From NCBI GenBank assembly GCA_018105865.1, contig CM030868.1, positions 2,264,628-2,328,627 of the forward strand: a stretch of 64,000 nt of DNA, given 5' to 3'. A program made the position numbers and the translations under genes. Positions 13,592-25,787 of this stretch are shown here, in pieces (the stretch's first letter is position 1; each line of letters opens with the position of its first letter). This DNA is from Metaphire vulgaris. Taxonomy: Eukaryota > Annelida > Clitellata > Crassiclitellata > Megascolecidae. Under the pieces are notes generated by a model that was not told the DNA's origin, ran no database searches, and worked only from the letters and a program-made list of their open reading frames with translations.

Positions 13592-14459
13592 TGTTGTTGT
13601 TGTTGTAATAGTAGTATTAGTAGTGCTAGAAAATTTGGTAGTAGTAGTGATCCGTGCTTAGGCCGCAGTGCTCTTTTTTAAGGCGCAGTGCTCTTTTTTA
13701 GCAGTGCTCCATGGTTCAGTAGGCGACTTTCAAACTCAATTATTATTAATACTATTATTATTATTATTATTAGTAGTAGTAGTAGTAGTAGTAGTAGTTA
13801 GTTGTTGTTGTTGTAATAGTAGTAGTAGTAGTGCTAGAAAATTTGGTAGTAGTAGTGATCCGTGCTTAGGCCGCAGTGCTCTTTTTTAAGGCGCAGTGCT
13901 CTTTTTAGCAAGTGCTCCATGGTTCAGTAGGCGACTTTCAAACTCAATTATTATTAATACTATTATTATTATTATTATTAGTTAGTAGTAGTAGTAGTAG
14001 TTGTTGTTGTAATAGTAGAATTAGTAGTGCTAGAAAATTTGGTAGTAGTAGTGATCCGTGCTTAGGCCGCAGTGCTCTTTTTTAAGGCGAGTGTGCTTTT
14101 TTTAGCAGTGCTCCATGGTTCAGTAGGCGACTTTCAAACTCAATTATTATTAATACTATTATTATTATTATTATTCTTAGTAGTAGTAGTAGTAGTTGTT
14201 GTTTGTAATAGTAGAATTAGTAGTGCTAGAAAATTTGGTAGTAGTAGTGATCCGTGCTTAGGCCGCAGTGCTCTTTTTTAGCGCAGTGCTCTTTTTAGCA
14301 GTGCTCCATGGTTCAGTAGGCGACTTTCAAACTCATTATTATTAATACTATTATTATTATTATTAGTAGTAGTAGTAGTAGTAGTAGTTGTTGTTGTTGT
14401 AATAATAGTTTTAGTAGTGCTAGAAAACCTGGTAGTAGTAGTGATTATGAATATTATGA

Positions 14460-14670
14460 ATGCCTAGCACTTTTGATATGCAAGAGATAGTGCCTAATTT
14501 TTGAAAAATCTTCATTACTAGGTCCTCTTCACTTGTCAGAAAAAAAGTGCTAAATACTCCATTAACACCATTTTAAGCATTACGGAATACCACAGGCAAT
14601 ATTATGATTGCCTAGCGCTTTTGATTGCAAGAGATAGTGCCGTAATTTTTGAAAAATCTTCATTACTGAC
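14460..14670. repeat. Satellite A edge: two copies of a dispersed-element fragment
   Basis: Two related ~60-bp segments (14,461-14,520 and 14,607-14,669) each contain GCACTTTTGAT or GCGCTTTTGAT, then CAAGAGATAGTGCC and TTTTTGAAAAATCTTCATTA. The reverse complement of the same string occurs in unique-looking sequence at 48.60-48.70 kb, including the adjacent AGGTGCTCTTCACTT and an ATCACAGGCAAAATT word. The satellite edge therefore contains part of a dispersed element. Confidence 0.7.
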
Positions 14671-15128
14671 TAACTGAAACTGACACACTGACACATTGAA
14701 ACTGACCCACTTTGACACACAGACAAAAATCTGACACACTGAATCGACACACAAACTGACACACTGACACACTGCTGACCTGCTGACACGTACACTGACA
14801 CACGAAACTGACACACTGACACACAGAAACTGACACACTGACACACTGAAACTGACACACTGACACACCTGAAACTGACACACAGACACACGAAACGGCA
14901 CTGAAACACTGAAACTGACACTGACACACTGGAGGCAGCACACTGACAAACTGACACACACTGACACCGAATTGACACACTGACACACAAACTGACACTG
15001 ATACACTGAAACTGACACTGAAGGCTGACACCCCGACACTGGCACACTGAAACTGACACTGACACACAGAAACTGACTGACACTGCGCTGAAACAATGAC
15101 GACCACTGACACACTCATTGACACGCTG
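14665..15128. repeat. ACTGACAC-type minisatellite abutting the gap
   Basis: Irregular tandem array of ACTGACACACTGACAC and GAAACTGACACACTGA words with 8-20 bp periodicity, running directly into the run of N. The minus-strand open frames rich in CVSVSVCQF are repeat translation and not protein. The array lies between satellites A and B. Confidence 0.9.
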
Positions 15129-15228
15129 NNNNNNNNNNNNNNNNNNNNNNNNNNNNNNNNNNNNNNNNNNNNNNNNNNNNNNNNNNNNNNNNNNNNNNNN
15201 NNNNNNNNNNNNNNNNNNNNNNNNNNNN
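15129..15228. other. Assembly gap (100 N)
   Basis: Exactly 100 N bases, the conventional placeholder for a gap of unknown size. It separates the ACTGACAC minisatellite from satellite B, so the linkage and true distance between the two satellite arrays are not established by this sequence. Confidence 0.99.
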
Positions 15229-18200
15229 GCTACAGCAGGCTGATGAGCAAAAGTCAGAAGAGTGATGAAACAAATTAAAACCACATTTTCGTGTGGCCCC
15301 ATCTTTGCTAAGTCAAACCATACTAGAATTGTCAATATATTCTGTCTCAATTTTATTCTAGAGCATTCGAAATGCCCAAAGAAATGGTGATCCATTTGAA
15401 ACGACACTATAGGCCTACAAAGTCTTTCAGAAATCTGTTCTCTGTCAAATGACTAAAAAATCGAACGAGAGATAAGAAGGGGTTTAAGAGAGCTGGTTTC
15501 TTGTATGACAAGTTCTATAGACCACAAAACTATTACATAATTAATACTCTGTGTGATAATGGAGAATGCATATATTAGTGCTATAGTAGGCTGATATGCA
15601 AAAGTCAGAAGAGTGATGAAACAAATTAAAACCACATTTTCGTGTCTGCCCATCTTTGCTGAGTCAAACCGTACTAGTCAATTTTGTTCTATAGCATTCG
15701 AAATCCCCTATAAATGGTGAGCCATTTGAAACAACACTATAGGCCTACAAAGCCTTTCAGAAATCGGTTCTCTGTCAAATGACTAAAAAATAGAATGAGA
15801 GATAAGAAGGGGTTTAAGAGAGCTGGTTTCTTGTACGACAAGTTCTATAGACCACAAAACTATTATATAATTCATACCCTGTTTGACATTGGACAATACC
15901 TATATTAGTGCTACAGCAGGCTGATGAGCAAAAGTCAGAAGAGTGATGAAACAAATTAAAACCACATTTTCGTGTATCCCCAGCTTAGCTGAGTCAAACC
16001 ATACTAGAATTGTCAATATATTCTGTCTCAATTTTATTCTAGAGCATTCGAAATGCCCAAAGAAATGGTGATCCATTTGAAACGACACTATAGGCCTACA
16101 AAGTCTTTCAGAAATCTGTTCTCTGTCAAATGTCTAAAAAATCGAACGAGAGATAAGGAGGGGTTTAAGAGAGCTGGTTTTTATGACAAGTTCTATAGAC
16201 CACAAAACTATTATATAATTAATACTCTGTGTGACAAAGGACAATGCATATATTAGTGCTACAGCAGGCTGATGAGCAAAAGTCAGAAGAGTGATGAAAC
16301 AAATTAAAACCACATTTTCGTGTCTGCCCATCTTTGCTGAGTCAAACCATACTAGTCAATTTTATTCTATAGCATTCGAAATCCCCTATAAATGGTGAGC
16401 CATTTGAAACAACACTATAGGCCTACAAAGCCTTTCAGAAATCGGTTCTCTGTCAAATGTCTAAAAAATGGAACGAGAGATAAGAGGGGTTTAAGAGAGC
16501 TGGTTTCTTGCATGACAAGTTCTATAGACCACAAAACTATTATATAATTAATATTCTGTGTGACAATGGACAATGCATATATTAGTGCTACAGTAGGCTG
16601 ATATGCAAAAGTTAGAAGAGTGATGAAACAAATTAAAACCACATTTTCGTGTATCCCCAGCTTAGCTGAGTCAAACCATACTAGAATTGTCAATATATTC
16701 TGTCTCAATTTTATTCTAGAGCATTCGAAATGCCCAAAGAAATGGTGATCCATTTGAAACGACACTATAGGCCTACAAAGTCTTTCAGAAATCTGTTCTC
16801 TGTCAAATGACTAAAAAATCGAACGAGAGATAAGAAGGGGTTTAAGAGAGCTGGTTTCTTGTATGACAAGTTCTATAGACCACAAAACTATTATATAATT
16901 AATACTCTGTGTGATAATGGAGAATGCATATATTAGTGCTATAGTAGGCTGATATGCAAAAGTCAGAAGAGTGATGAAACAAATTAAAACCACATTTTCG
17001 TGTCTGCCCATCTTTGCTGAGTCAAACCGTACTAGTCAATTTTATTCTATAGCATTCGAAATCCCCTATAAATGGTGAGCCATTTGAAACAACACTATAG
17101 GCCTACAAAGTCTTTCAGAAATCTGTTCTCTGTCAAATGACTAAAAAATAGAACGAGAGATAAGAAGGGGTTTAAGAGAGCTGGTTTCTTGTACGACAAG
17201 TTCTATAGACCACAAAACTATTATATAATTCATACCCTGTTTGACATTGGACAATACCTATATTAGTGCTACAGTAGGCTGATGAGCAAAAGTCAGAAGA
17301 GTGATGAAACAAATTAAAACCACATTTTCGTGTGTCCCCAGCTTAGCTGAGTCAAACCATACAAGAATTGTCAATATATTCTGTCTCAATTTTATTCTAG
17401 AGCATTCGAAATGCCCAAAGAAATGGTGATCCATTTGAAACGACACTATAGGCCTACAAAGTCTTTCAGAAATCTGTTCTCTGTCAAATGTCTAAAAAAT
17501 CGAACGAGAGATAAGGAGGGGTTTAAGAGAGCTGGTTTCTTGTATGACAAGTTCTATAGACCACAAAACTATTATATAATTAATACTCTGTGTGACAAAG
17601 GACAATGCATATATTAGTGCTACAGCAGGCTGATGAGCAAAAGTCAGAAGAGTGATGAAACAAATTAAAACCACATTTTCGTGTGGCCCATCTTTGCTAT
17701 GTCAAACCATACTAGAATTGTCAATATATTCTGTCTCAATTTTATTCTAGAGCATTCGAAATGCCCCGAGAAATGGTGATCCATTTGAAACGACACTATA
17801 GGCCTACAAAGTCTTTCAGAAATCTGTTCTCTGTCAAATGTCTAAAAAATCGAACGAGAGATAAGAAGGGGTTTAAGAGAGCTGGTTTCTTGTATGACAA
17901 GTTCTATACACCAGAAAACTATTATATAATTAATACTCTGTGTGATAATGGAGAATGCATATATTAGTGCTATAGTAGGCTGATATGCAAAAGTCAGAAG
18001 AGTGATGAAACAAATTAAAACCACATTTTCATGTCTGCCCATCTTTGCTGAGTCAAACCATACTAGACTAGTCAATTTTATTCTATAGCATTTGAAATCC
18101 CTATAAATGGTGAGCCATTTGAAACAACACTATAGGCCTACAAAGCCTTTTTCAGAAATCTGTTCTCTGTCAAATGACAAAAAAAGAATGAGAGATAAGA

Positions 18201-21200
18201 AGGGGTTTAAGAGAGCTGGTTTCTTGTATGACAAGTTCTATAGACCACAAAACTATTATATAATTAATACTCTGTGTGACAAAGGACAATGCATATATTA
18301 GTGCTACAGCAGGCTGATGAGCAAAAGTCAGAAGAGTGATGAAACAAATTAAAACCACATTTTCGTGTCTCCCCATCTTTGCTGAGTCAAACCATACTAG
18401 AATTGTCAATATATTCTGTCTCAATTTTATTCTAGAGCATTCGAAATGCCCAAAGAAATGGTGATCCATTTGAAACGACACTATAGGCCTACAAAGTCTT
18501 TCAGAAATCGGTTCTCTGTCAAATGTCTAAAAAATCGAACGAGAGATAAGGAGGGGTTTAAGAGAGCTGGTTTCTTGTATGACAAGTTCTATAGACCACA
18601 AAACTATTATATAATTAATACTCTGTGTGACAATGGACAATGCATATATTAGTGCTACAGTAGGCTGATGAGCAAAAGTCAGAAGAGGGATGAAACAAAT
18701 TAAAACCACATTTTCGTGTGGCCCATCTTTGCTATGTCAAACCATACTAGAATTGTCAATATATTCTGTCTCAATTTTATTCTAGAGCATTCGAAATGCC
18801 CTGAGAAATGGTGATCCATTTGAAACGACACTATAGGCCTACAAAGTCTTTCAGAAATCTGTTCTCTGTCAAATGTCTAAAAATCTAAAAACGAGAGATA
18901 AGAAGGGGTTTAAGAGAGCTGGTTTCTTGTATGACAAGTTCTATAGACCACAAAACTATTATATAATTAATACTCTGTGTGATAATGGAGAATGCATATA
19001 TTAGTGCTATAGTAGGCTGATATGCAAAAGTCAGAAGAGTGATGAAACAAATTAAAACCACATTTTCGTGTCTGCCCATCTTTGCTGAGTCAAACCGTAC
19101 TAGTCAATTTTATTCTATAGCATTCGAAATCCCCTATAAATGGTGAGCCATTTGAAACAACACTATAGGCCTACAAAGTCTTTCAGAAATCTGTTCTCTG
19201 TCAAATGTCTAAAAAATGGAACGAGAGATAAGAAGGGGTTTAAGAGAGCTGGTTTCTTGCATGACAAGTTCTATAGACCACAAAACTATTATATAATTAA
19301 TATTCTGTGTGACAATGGACAATGCATATATTAGTGCTACAGTAGGCTGATATGCAAAAGTCAGAAGAGTGATGAAACAAATTAAAACCACATTTTCGTG
19401 TATCCCCAGCTTAGCTGAGTCAAACCATACTAGAATTGTCAATATATTCTGTCTCAATTTTATTCTAGAGCATTCGAAATGCCCAAAGAAATGGTGATCC
19501 ATTTGAAACGACACTATAGGCCTACAAAGTCTTTCAGAAATCTGTTCTCTGTCAAATGACTAAAAAATCGAACGAGAGATAAGAAGGGGTTTAAGAGAGC
19601 TGGTTTCTTGTATGACAAGTTCTATAGACCACAAAACTATTATATAATTAATACTCTGTGTGATAATGGAGAATGCATATATTAGTGCTATAGTAGGCTG
19701 ATATGCAAAAGTCAGAAGAGTGATGAAACAAATTAAAACCACATTTTCGTGTCTGCCCATCTTTGCTGAGTCAAACCGTACTAGTCAATTTTATTCTATA
19801 GCATTCGAAATCCCCTATAAATGGTGAGCCATTTGAAACAACACTATAGGCCTACAAAGCCTTTCAGAAATCGGTTCTCTGTCAAATGACTAAAAAATAG
19901 AATGAGAGATAAGAAGGGGTTTAAGAGAGCTGGTTTCTTGTACGACAAGTTCTATAGACCACAAAACTATTATATAATTCATACCCTGTTTGACATTGGA
20001 CAATACCTATATTAGTGCTACAGCAGGCTGATGAGCAAAAGTCAGAAGAGTGATGAAACAAATTAAAACCACATTTTCGTGTATCCCCAGCTTAGCTGAG
20101 TCAAACCATACAAGAATTGTCAATATATTCTGTCTCAATTTTATTCTAGAGCATTCGAAATGCCCAAAGAAATGGTGATCCATTTGAAACGACACTATAG
20201 GCCTACAAAGTCTTTCAGAAATCTGTTCTCTGTCAAATGTCTAAAAAATCGAACGAGAGATAAGGAGGGGTTTAAGAGAGCTGGTTTCTTGTATGACAAG
20301 TTCTATAGACCACAAAACTATTATATAATTAATACTCTGTGTGACAAAGGACAATGCATATATTAGTGCTACAGCAGGCTGATGAGCAAAAGTCAAAAGA
20401 GTGATGAAACAAATTAAAACCACATTTTCGTGTGGCCCCATCTTTGCTATGTCAAACCATACTAGAATTGTCAATATATTCTGTCTCAATTTTATTCTAG
20501 AGCATTCGAAATGCCCCGAGAAATGGTGATCCATTTGAAACGACACTATAGGCCTACAAAGTCTTTCAGAAATCTGTTCTCTGTCAAATGTCTAAAAAAT
20601 CGAACGAGAGATAAGAAGGGGTTTAAGAGAGCTGGTTTCTTGTATGACAAGTTCTATAGACCACAAAACTATTATATAATTAATACTCTGTGTGATAATG
20701 GAGAATGCATATATTAGTGCTATAGTAGGCTGATATGCAAAAGTCAGAAGAGTGATGAAACAAATTAAAACCACATTTTCATGTCTGCCCATCTTTGCTG
20801 AGTCAAACCGTACTAGTCAATTTTATTCTATAGCATTCGAAATCCCCTATAAATGGTGAGCCATTTGAAACAACACTATAGGCCTACAAAGCCTTTCAGA
20901 AATCGGTTCTCTGTCAAATGACTAAAAAATAGAATGAGAGATAAGAAGGGGTTTAAGAGAGCTGGTTTCTTGTATGACAAGTTCTATAGACCACAAAACT
21001 ATTATATAATTAATACTCTGTGTGACAAAGGACAATGCATATATTAGTGCTACAGCAGGCTGATGAGCAAAAGTCAGAAGAGTGATGAAACAAATTAAAA
21101 CCACATTTTCGTGTGGCCCCATCTTTGCTAAGTCAAACCATACTAGAATTGTCAATATATTCTGTCTCAATTTTATTCTAGAGCATTCGAAATGCCCAAA

Positions 21201-24165
21201 GAAATGGTGATCCATTTGAAACGACACTATAGGCCTACAAAGTCTTTCAGAAATCTGTTCTCTGTCAAATGTCTAAAAAATCGAACCAGAGATAAGGATG
21301 GGTTTAAGAGAGCTGGTTTCTTGTATGACAAGTTCTATAGACCACAAAACTATTATATAATTAATACTCTGTGTGACAAAGGACAATGCATATATTAGTG
21401 CTACAGCAGGCTGATGAGCAAAAGTCAAAAGAGTGATGAAACAAATTAAAACCACATTTTCGTGTGGCCCCATCTTTGCTATGTCAAACCATACTAGAAT
21501 TGTCAATATATTCTGTCTCAATTTTATTCTAGAGCATTCGAAATGCCCAAAGAAATGGTGATCCATTTGAAACGACACTATAGGCCTACAAAGTCTTTCA
21601 GAAATCGGTTCTCTGTCAAATGTCTAAAAAATCGAACGAGAGATAAGGAGGGGTTTAAGAGAGCTGGTTTCTTGTATGACAAGTTCTATAGACCACAAAA
21701 CTATTATATAATTAATACTCTGTGTGATAATGGAGAATGCATATATTAGTGCTATAGTAGGCTGATATGCAAAAGTCAGAAGAGTGATGAAACAAATTAA
21801 AACCACATTTTCGTGTCTGCCCATCTTTGCTGAGTCAAATTGTCAATATACTAGTCAATTTTATTCTATAGCATTCGAAATCCCCTATAAATGGTGAGCC
21901 ATTTGAAACAACACTATAGGCCTACAAAGCCTTTCAGAAATCTGTTCTCTGTCAAATGACTAAAAAATAGAATGAGAGATAAGAAGGGGTTTAAGAGAGC
22001 TGGTTTCTTGTATGACAAGTTCTATAGACCACAAAACTATTATATAATTAATACTCTGTGTGATAATGGAGAATGCATATATTAGTGCTATAGTAGGCTG
22101 ATGAGCAAAAGTCAGAAGAGTGATGAAACAAATTAAAACCACATTTTCGTGTGGCCCCATCTTAGCTGAGTCAAACCATACTAGAATTGTCAATATATTC
22201 TGTCTCAATTTTATTCTAGAGCATTGAAATGCCCAAAGAAATGGTGATCCATTTGAAACGACACTATAGGCCTACAAAGTCTTTCAGAAATCTGTTCTCT
22301 GTCAAATGTCTAAAAAATCGAACGAGAGATAAGGAGGGGTTTAAGAGAGCTGGTTTCTTGTATGACAAGTTCTATAGACCACAAAACTATTATATAATTA
22401 ATACTCTGTGTGACAATGGACAATGCATATATTAGTGCTACAGCAGGCTGATGAGCAAAAGTCAGAAGAGTGATGAAACAAATTAAAACCAAATTTTCGT
22501 GTGGCCCCATCTTTGCTATGTCAAACCATACTAGAATTGTCAATATATTCTGTCTCAATTTTATTCTAGAGCATTCGAAATGCCCCGAGAAATGGTGATC
22601 CATTTGAAACGACACTATAGGCCTACAAAGTCTTTCAGAAATCTGTTCTCTGTCAAATGTCTAAAAAATCGAACGAGAGATAAGAAGGGGTTTAAGAGAG
22701 CTGGTTTCTTGTATGACAAGTTCTATAGACCACAAAACTATTATATAATTAATACTCTGTGTGACAATGGACAATGCATATATTAGTGCTACAGTAGGCT
22801 GATATGCAAAAGTCAGAAGAGTGATGAAACAAATTAAAACCACATTTTCGTGTGTCCCCAGCTTAGCTGAGTCAAACCATACTAGAATTGTCAATATATT
22901 CTGTCTCAATTTTATTCTAGAGCATTCGAAATGCCCAAAGAAATGGTGATCCATTTGAAACGACACTATAGGCCTACAAAGTCTTTCAGAAATCTGTTCT
23001 CTGTCAAATGACTAAAAAATCGAACGAGAGATAAGAAGGGGTTTAAGAGAGCTGGTTTCTTGTATGACAAGTTCTATAGACCACAAAACTATTATATAAT
23101 TAATACTCTGTGTGATAATGGAGAATGCATATATTAGTGCTATAGCAGGCTGATATGCAAAAGTCAGAAGAGTGATGAAAGAAATTAAAACCACATTTTC
23201 GTCTCTGCCCATCTTTGCTGAGTCAAACCGTACTAGTCAATTTTATTCTATAGCATTCGAAATCCCCTATAAATGGTGAGCCATTTGAAACAACACTATA
23301 GGCCTACAAAGTCTTTCAGAAATCTGTTCTCTGTCAAATGTCTAAAAAATGGAACGAGAGATAAGAAGGGGTTTAAGAGAGCTGGTTTCTTGTATGACAA
23401 GTTCTATAGACCACAAAACTATTACATAATTATTACTCTGTGTGACAAAGGACAATGCATATATTAGTGCTACAGTAGGTTGATGAGCAAAAGTCAGAAG
23501 AGTGATGAAACAAATTAAAACCACATTTTTGTGTGGCGCCATCTTTGCTATGTCAAACCGTACTAGAATTGTCAATATACTCTGTCTCAATTTTATTCTA
23601 GAGCATTCGAAATGCCCCGAGAAATGGTGATCCATTTGAAACGACACTATAGGCCTACAAAGTCTTTCAGAAATCTGTTCTCTGTCAAATGTCTAAAAAA
23701 TCGAACGAGAGATAAGAAGGGGTTTAAGAGAGCTGGTTTCTTGTATGATAAGTTCTATAGACCACAACAATATTATATAATTGATACCCTGTTTGATATT
23801 GTACAATACATATAATAGTGCTAGAGTAGGCTGATATGCAAAAGTCAGAAGAGTGATGAAACAAATTAAAACCACATTTTCGTGTATCCCCAGCTTAGCT
23901 GAGTCAAACCATACTAGAATTGTCAATATATTCTGTCTCAAATTTTTTCTAGGGCTTTCGAAATGCCACGAAAATGAAACGAAACTATACAAAGTCTTTC
24001 AGAAATCTGTTCTCTGTCAAATGTCTAAAAAATCGAACGAGAGATAAGAAGGGGTTTAAGAGAGCTGGTTTCTTGCATGACAAGTTCTATAGACCACAAA
24101 ACTATTATATAATTAATACTCTGTGTGACAAAGGACAATGCATATATTAGTGCTACAGTAGGCTG
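15229..24165. repeat. Satellite B: ~351/330-bp monomer array, ~26 units
   Basis: Tandem array with two monomer classes. Long monomers (about 351 bp) contain GAAATGCCCAAAGAAATGG or GCCCCGAGAAATGG, plus TAGAATTGTCAATATATTCT in the linker. Short monomers (about 330 bp) contain GAAATCCCCTATAAATGGTG and lack the ATATATTCTGTCTCA segment. They mostly alternate but long-long pairs are frequent (for example 17,411/17,761; 20,160/20,511; 21,192/21,543; 22,229/22,580/22,930). Most long monomers keep a 68-codon open frame on plus and a 101-codon frame on minus. I attribute this to homogenisation, since the frames overlap and short monomers break them. The left edge is the gap, so the full size is unknown. 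Confidence 0.95.
23930..24165. repeat. Terminal degenerate monomer of satellite B
   Basis: The last unit has lost the GGTGATCCATTTG segment and the TATAGGCC word (it reads GAAATGCCACGAAAATGAAA) and diverges completely after GTGCTACAGTAGGCTGA. Loss of identity in the outermost unit is typical of array edges, where homogenisation is weakest. Confidence 0.75.
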
Positions 24166-24274
24166 AAGGAGAAGACAGACAGAGAATTTCATGCCCCCAA
24201 TAACACATCCAGAAACTGGTAAACATCACATGCCTCCCAAATCCATATTTAAATAGACGTCAAGTTATCAACAC

Positions 24275-24275
<1 letters not shown>

Positions 24276-24306
<31 letters not shown>

Positions 24307-24371
24307 ATCTGTCTCTCTTTCTGTCTCTCTCTCTGTCTCTGTCTCTCTCCCTGTCTCTTTCTGTCTCTCCC

Positions 24372-24464
<93 letters not shown>
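24276..24464. repeat. CT / CTGT microsatellite
   Basis: Mixed (CT)n and (CTGT)n tract, with a nine-unit CTGT core around 24,371-24,412 followed by about 50 bp of pure CT. The minus-strand RERERE/TDRQ open frames are translations of it. Confidence 0.95.
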
Positions 24465-24465
24465 G

Positions 24466-25495
24466 TGAAGTCCGGAACCGCCGTGAGCAGGCGGAACTCT
24501 GGCACACTCCACTGGGTTCATCAAGTGCTAATCACAAACTACTTCTGAAAATTCCCAGGTCATAGAAAAACGGCCGTTTAATAGAAACACGCGGAATTCA
24601 ACGACCGCCGTCTTGAACACCGACCGCACCAGCTACCTGTGCCGTGCTAAGGCATACCTGGAAGCGGTTTGCTCCCCGATCTGCCATTTGGAAATATTCC
24701 CAGCATTAAATTTTTTTGAAGCCATGCTATCGATCTGTTTATCCTCAATCAATATAAAAACATGAATTTCTTTTCTCGGTTATTTCTTACAATTAGTTGC
24801 AGGAGGCAAATCTCTGATTTTTTACTTTAAGCCTATAATAAATGGGAAGGTGTAGGCTATTGAAATAGGGCCTCCTACCTCGCCCATATAGGACACAGGA
24901 TCATAGCTACAGGGTGGCGCAAAAAACCGGACAAGTCACATTTAGGTTTGCATTTAAAATAGTCCGGCTTTTCTGTGCCACCCTGTAGTAGATTCTTTCT
25001 GGCCGTAATCTGCAGCGTAAATGACAATCACTACTAAATGGAAAGTTCAATTCTTGTTTGAGTTCTCTAATTACAGGTGTAATCAAAACAAGTCTGTTTC
25101 CAATCAAGTCCATCAGTTCTGTGTGTGTGTGTGTTTGTGTATATCGCCCTGGCGGTTATCCAGCCGAGTATTAACCGCGGCAGACTTGCTTAACTTCATA
25201 AAAAATGCAATAAAACTACTGCAAACAACAACAAGACGTCAACGAACAAAATCAAAGATTACAGTATTTATTTCATGGTTTATTCATGAACTACCAGTAG
25301 TCCATGGTTTATTCCTTAGCAAGACTATAACTGCACAGCGTCCATCCAACTTCTAAAACATAGCCTCAACTCGAAATCAGAGAACTTCTATAACGCCACC
25401 ACATTAATGTGCTGGGCATCATTGGTCAAAGGTAAAATTGCTGGTCGAAATAACGCTCAGTCAAACTCCAAAAGATCAGTCGGATATATATATAT

Positions 25496-25543
<48 letters not shown>

Positions 25544-25750
25544 TTGTTTCAATAAAGTGGATAGACAACTGCAAGTAGATATGTTCAAGCATTGACCCAA
25601 AGGCTTAGTAGAACATTCCCAATAATATATATATATATATATATATATGCACATGCATGCAGGTATTGTATATATACATGCCCTCAATACTTCATTCTCG
25701 AAGGACTTATGGAAAAGCGTGTCCAGAGACATTAAGAAATAGTGACAATA

Positions 25751-25787
<37 letters not shown>

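Larger units (their letters stand above)
1..14459. repeat. Satellite A: ~205-bp monomer tandem array with embedded triplet runs
   Basis: About 70 head-to-tail copies of a ~200-210 bp unit. Each unit has a fixed part (CTCCATGGTTCAGTAGGCGA, then CTTTCAAACTCAATTATTA) followed by (TTA)n, (TAG)n and (TTG)n runs. Then come AATAGTAGTATTAGTAGTGC, TAGAAAATTTGG, GATCCGTGCTTAGGC and three spaced GCAGTGC words, each followed by a T-run. The triplet runs vary in length between copies, mostly in steps of three, so many frames stay open and yield poly-Leu/Ile/Val/Ser/Cys translations. These are not genes. The array starts before base 1. I do not recognise the family. Confidence 0.95.

Noticed and set aside
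204..14281. Dozens of open frames of 60-197 codons rich in poly-Ile/Leu/Val/Ser/Cys
   Set aside because: They are satellite A read in different frames. The triplet runs lack stops in most frames, and the non-repeat part is the same fixed satellite sequence each time.
14602..15407. Long Cys/Val/Ser/Gln-rich minus-strand frames, one crossing the N gap
   Set aside because: They translate the ACTGACAC minisatellite, and one runs through 100 N as X residues. There is no protein signal.
1..24165. CRISPR-like spaced repeats
   Set aside because: Units are directly tandem without unique spacers, and the genome is clearly eukaryotic.
24249..24524. Arg/Glu-rich frame (RERERE, TDRQTDRQ)
   Set aside because: A pure translation of the CT/CTGT microsatellite.
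24902..24990. pre-miRNA hairpin
   Set aside because: The fold is explained by MITE inverted repeats with TA flanks; without small-RNA data there is no reason to call a miRNA.
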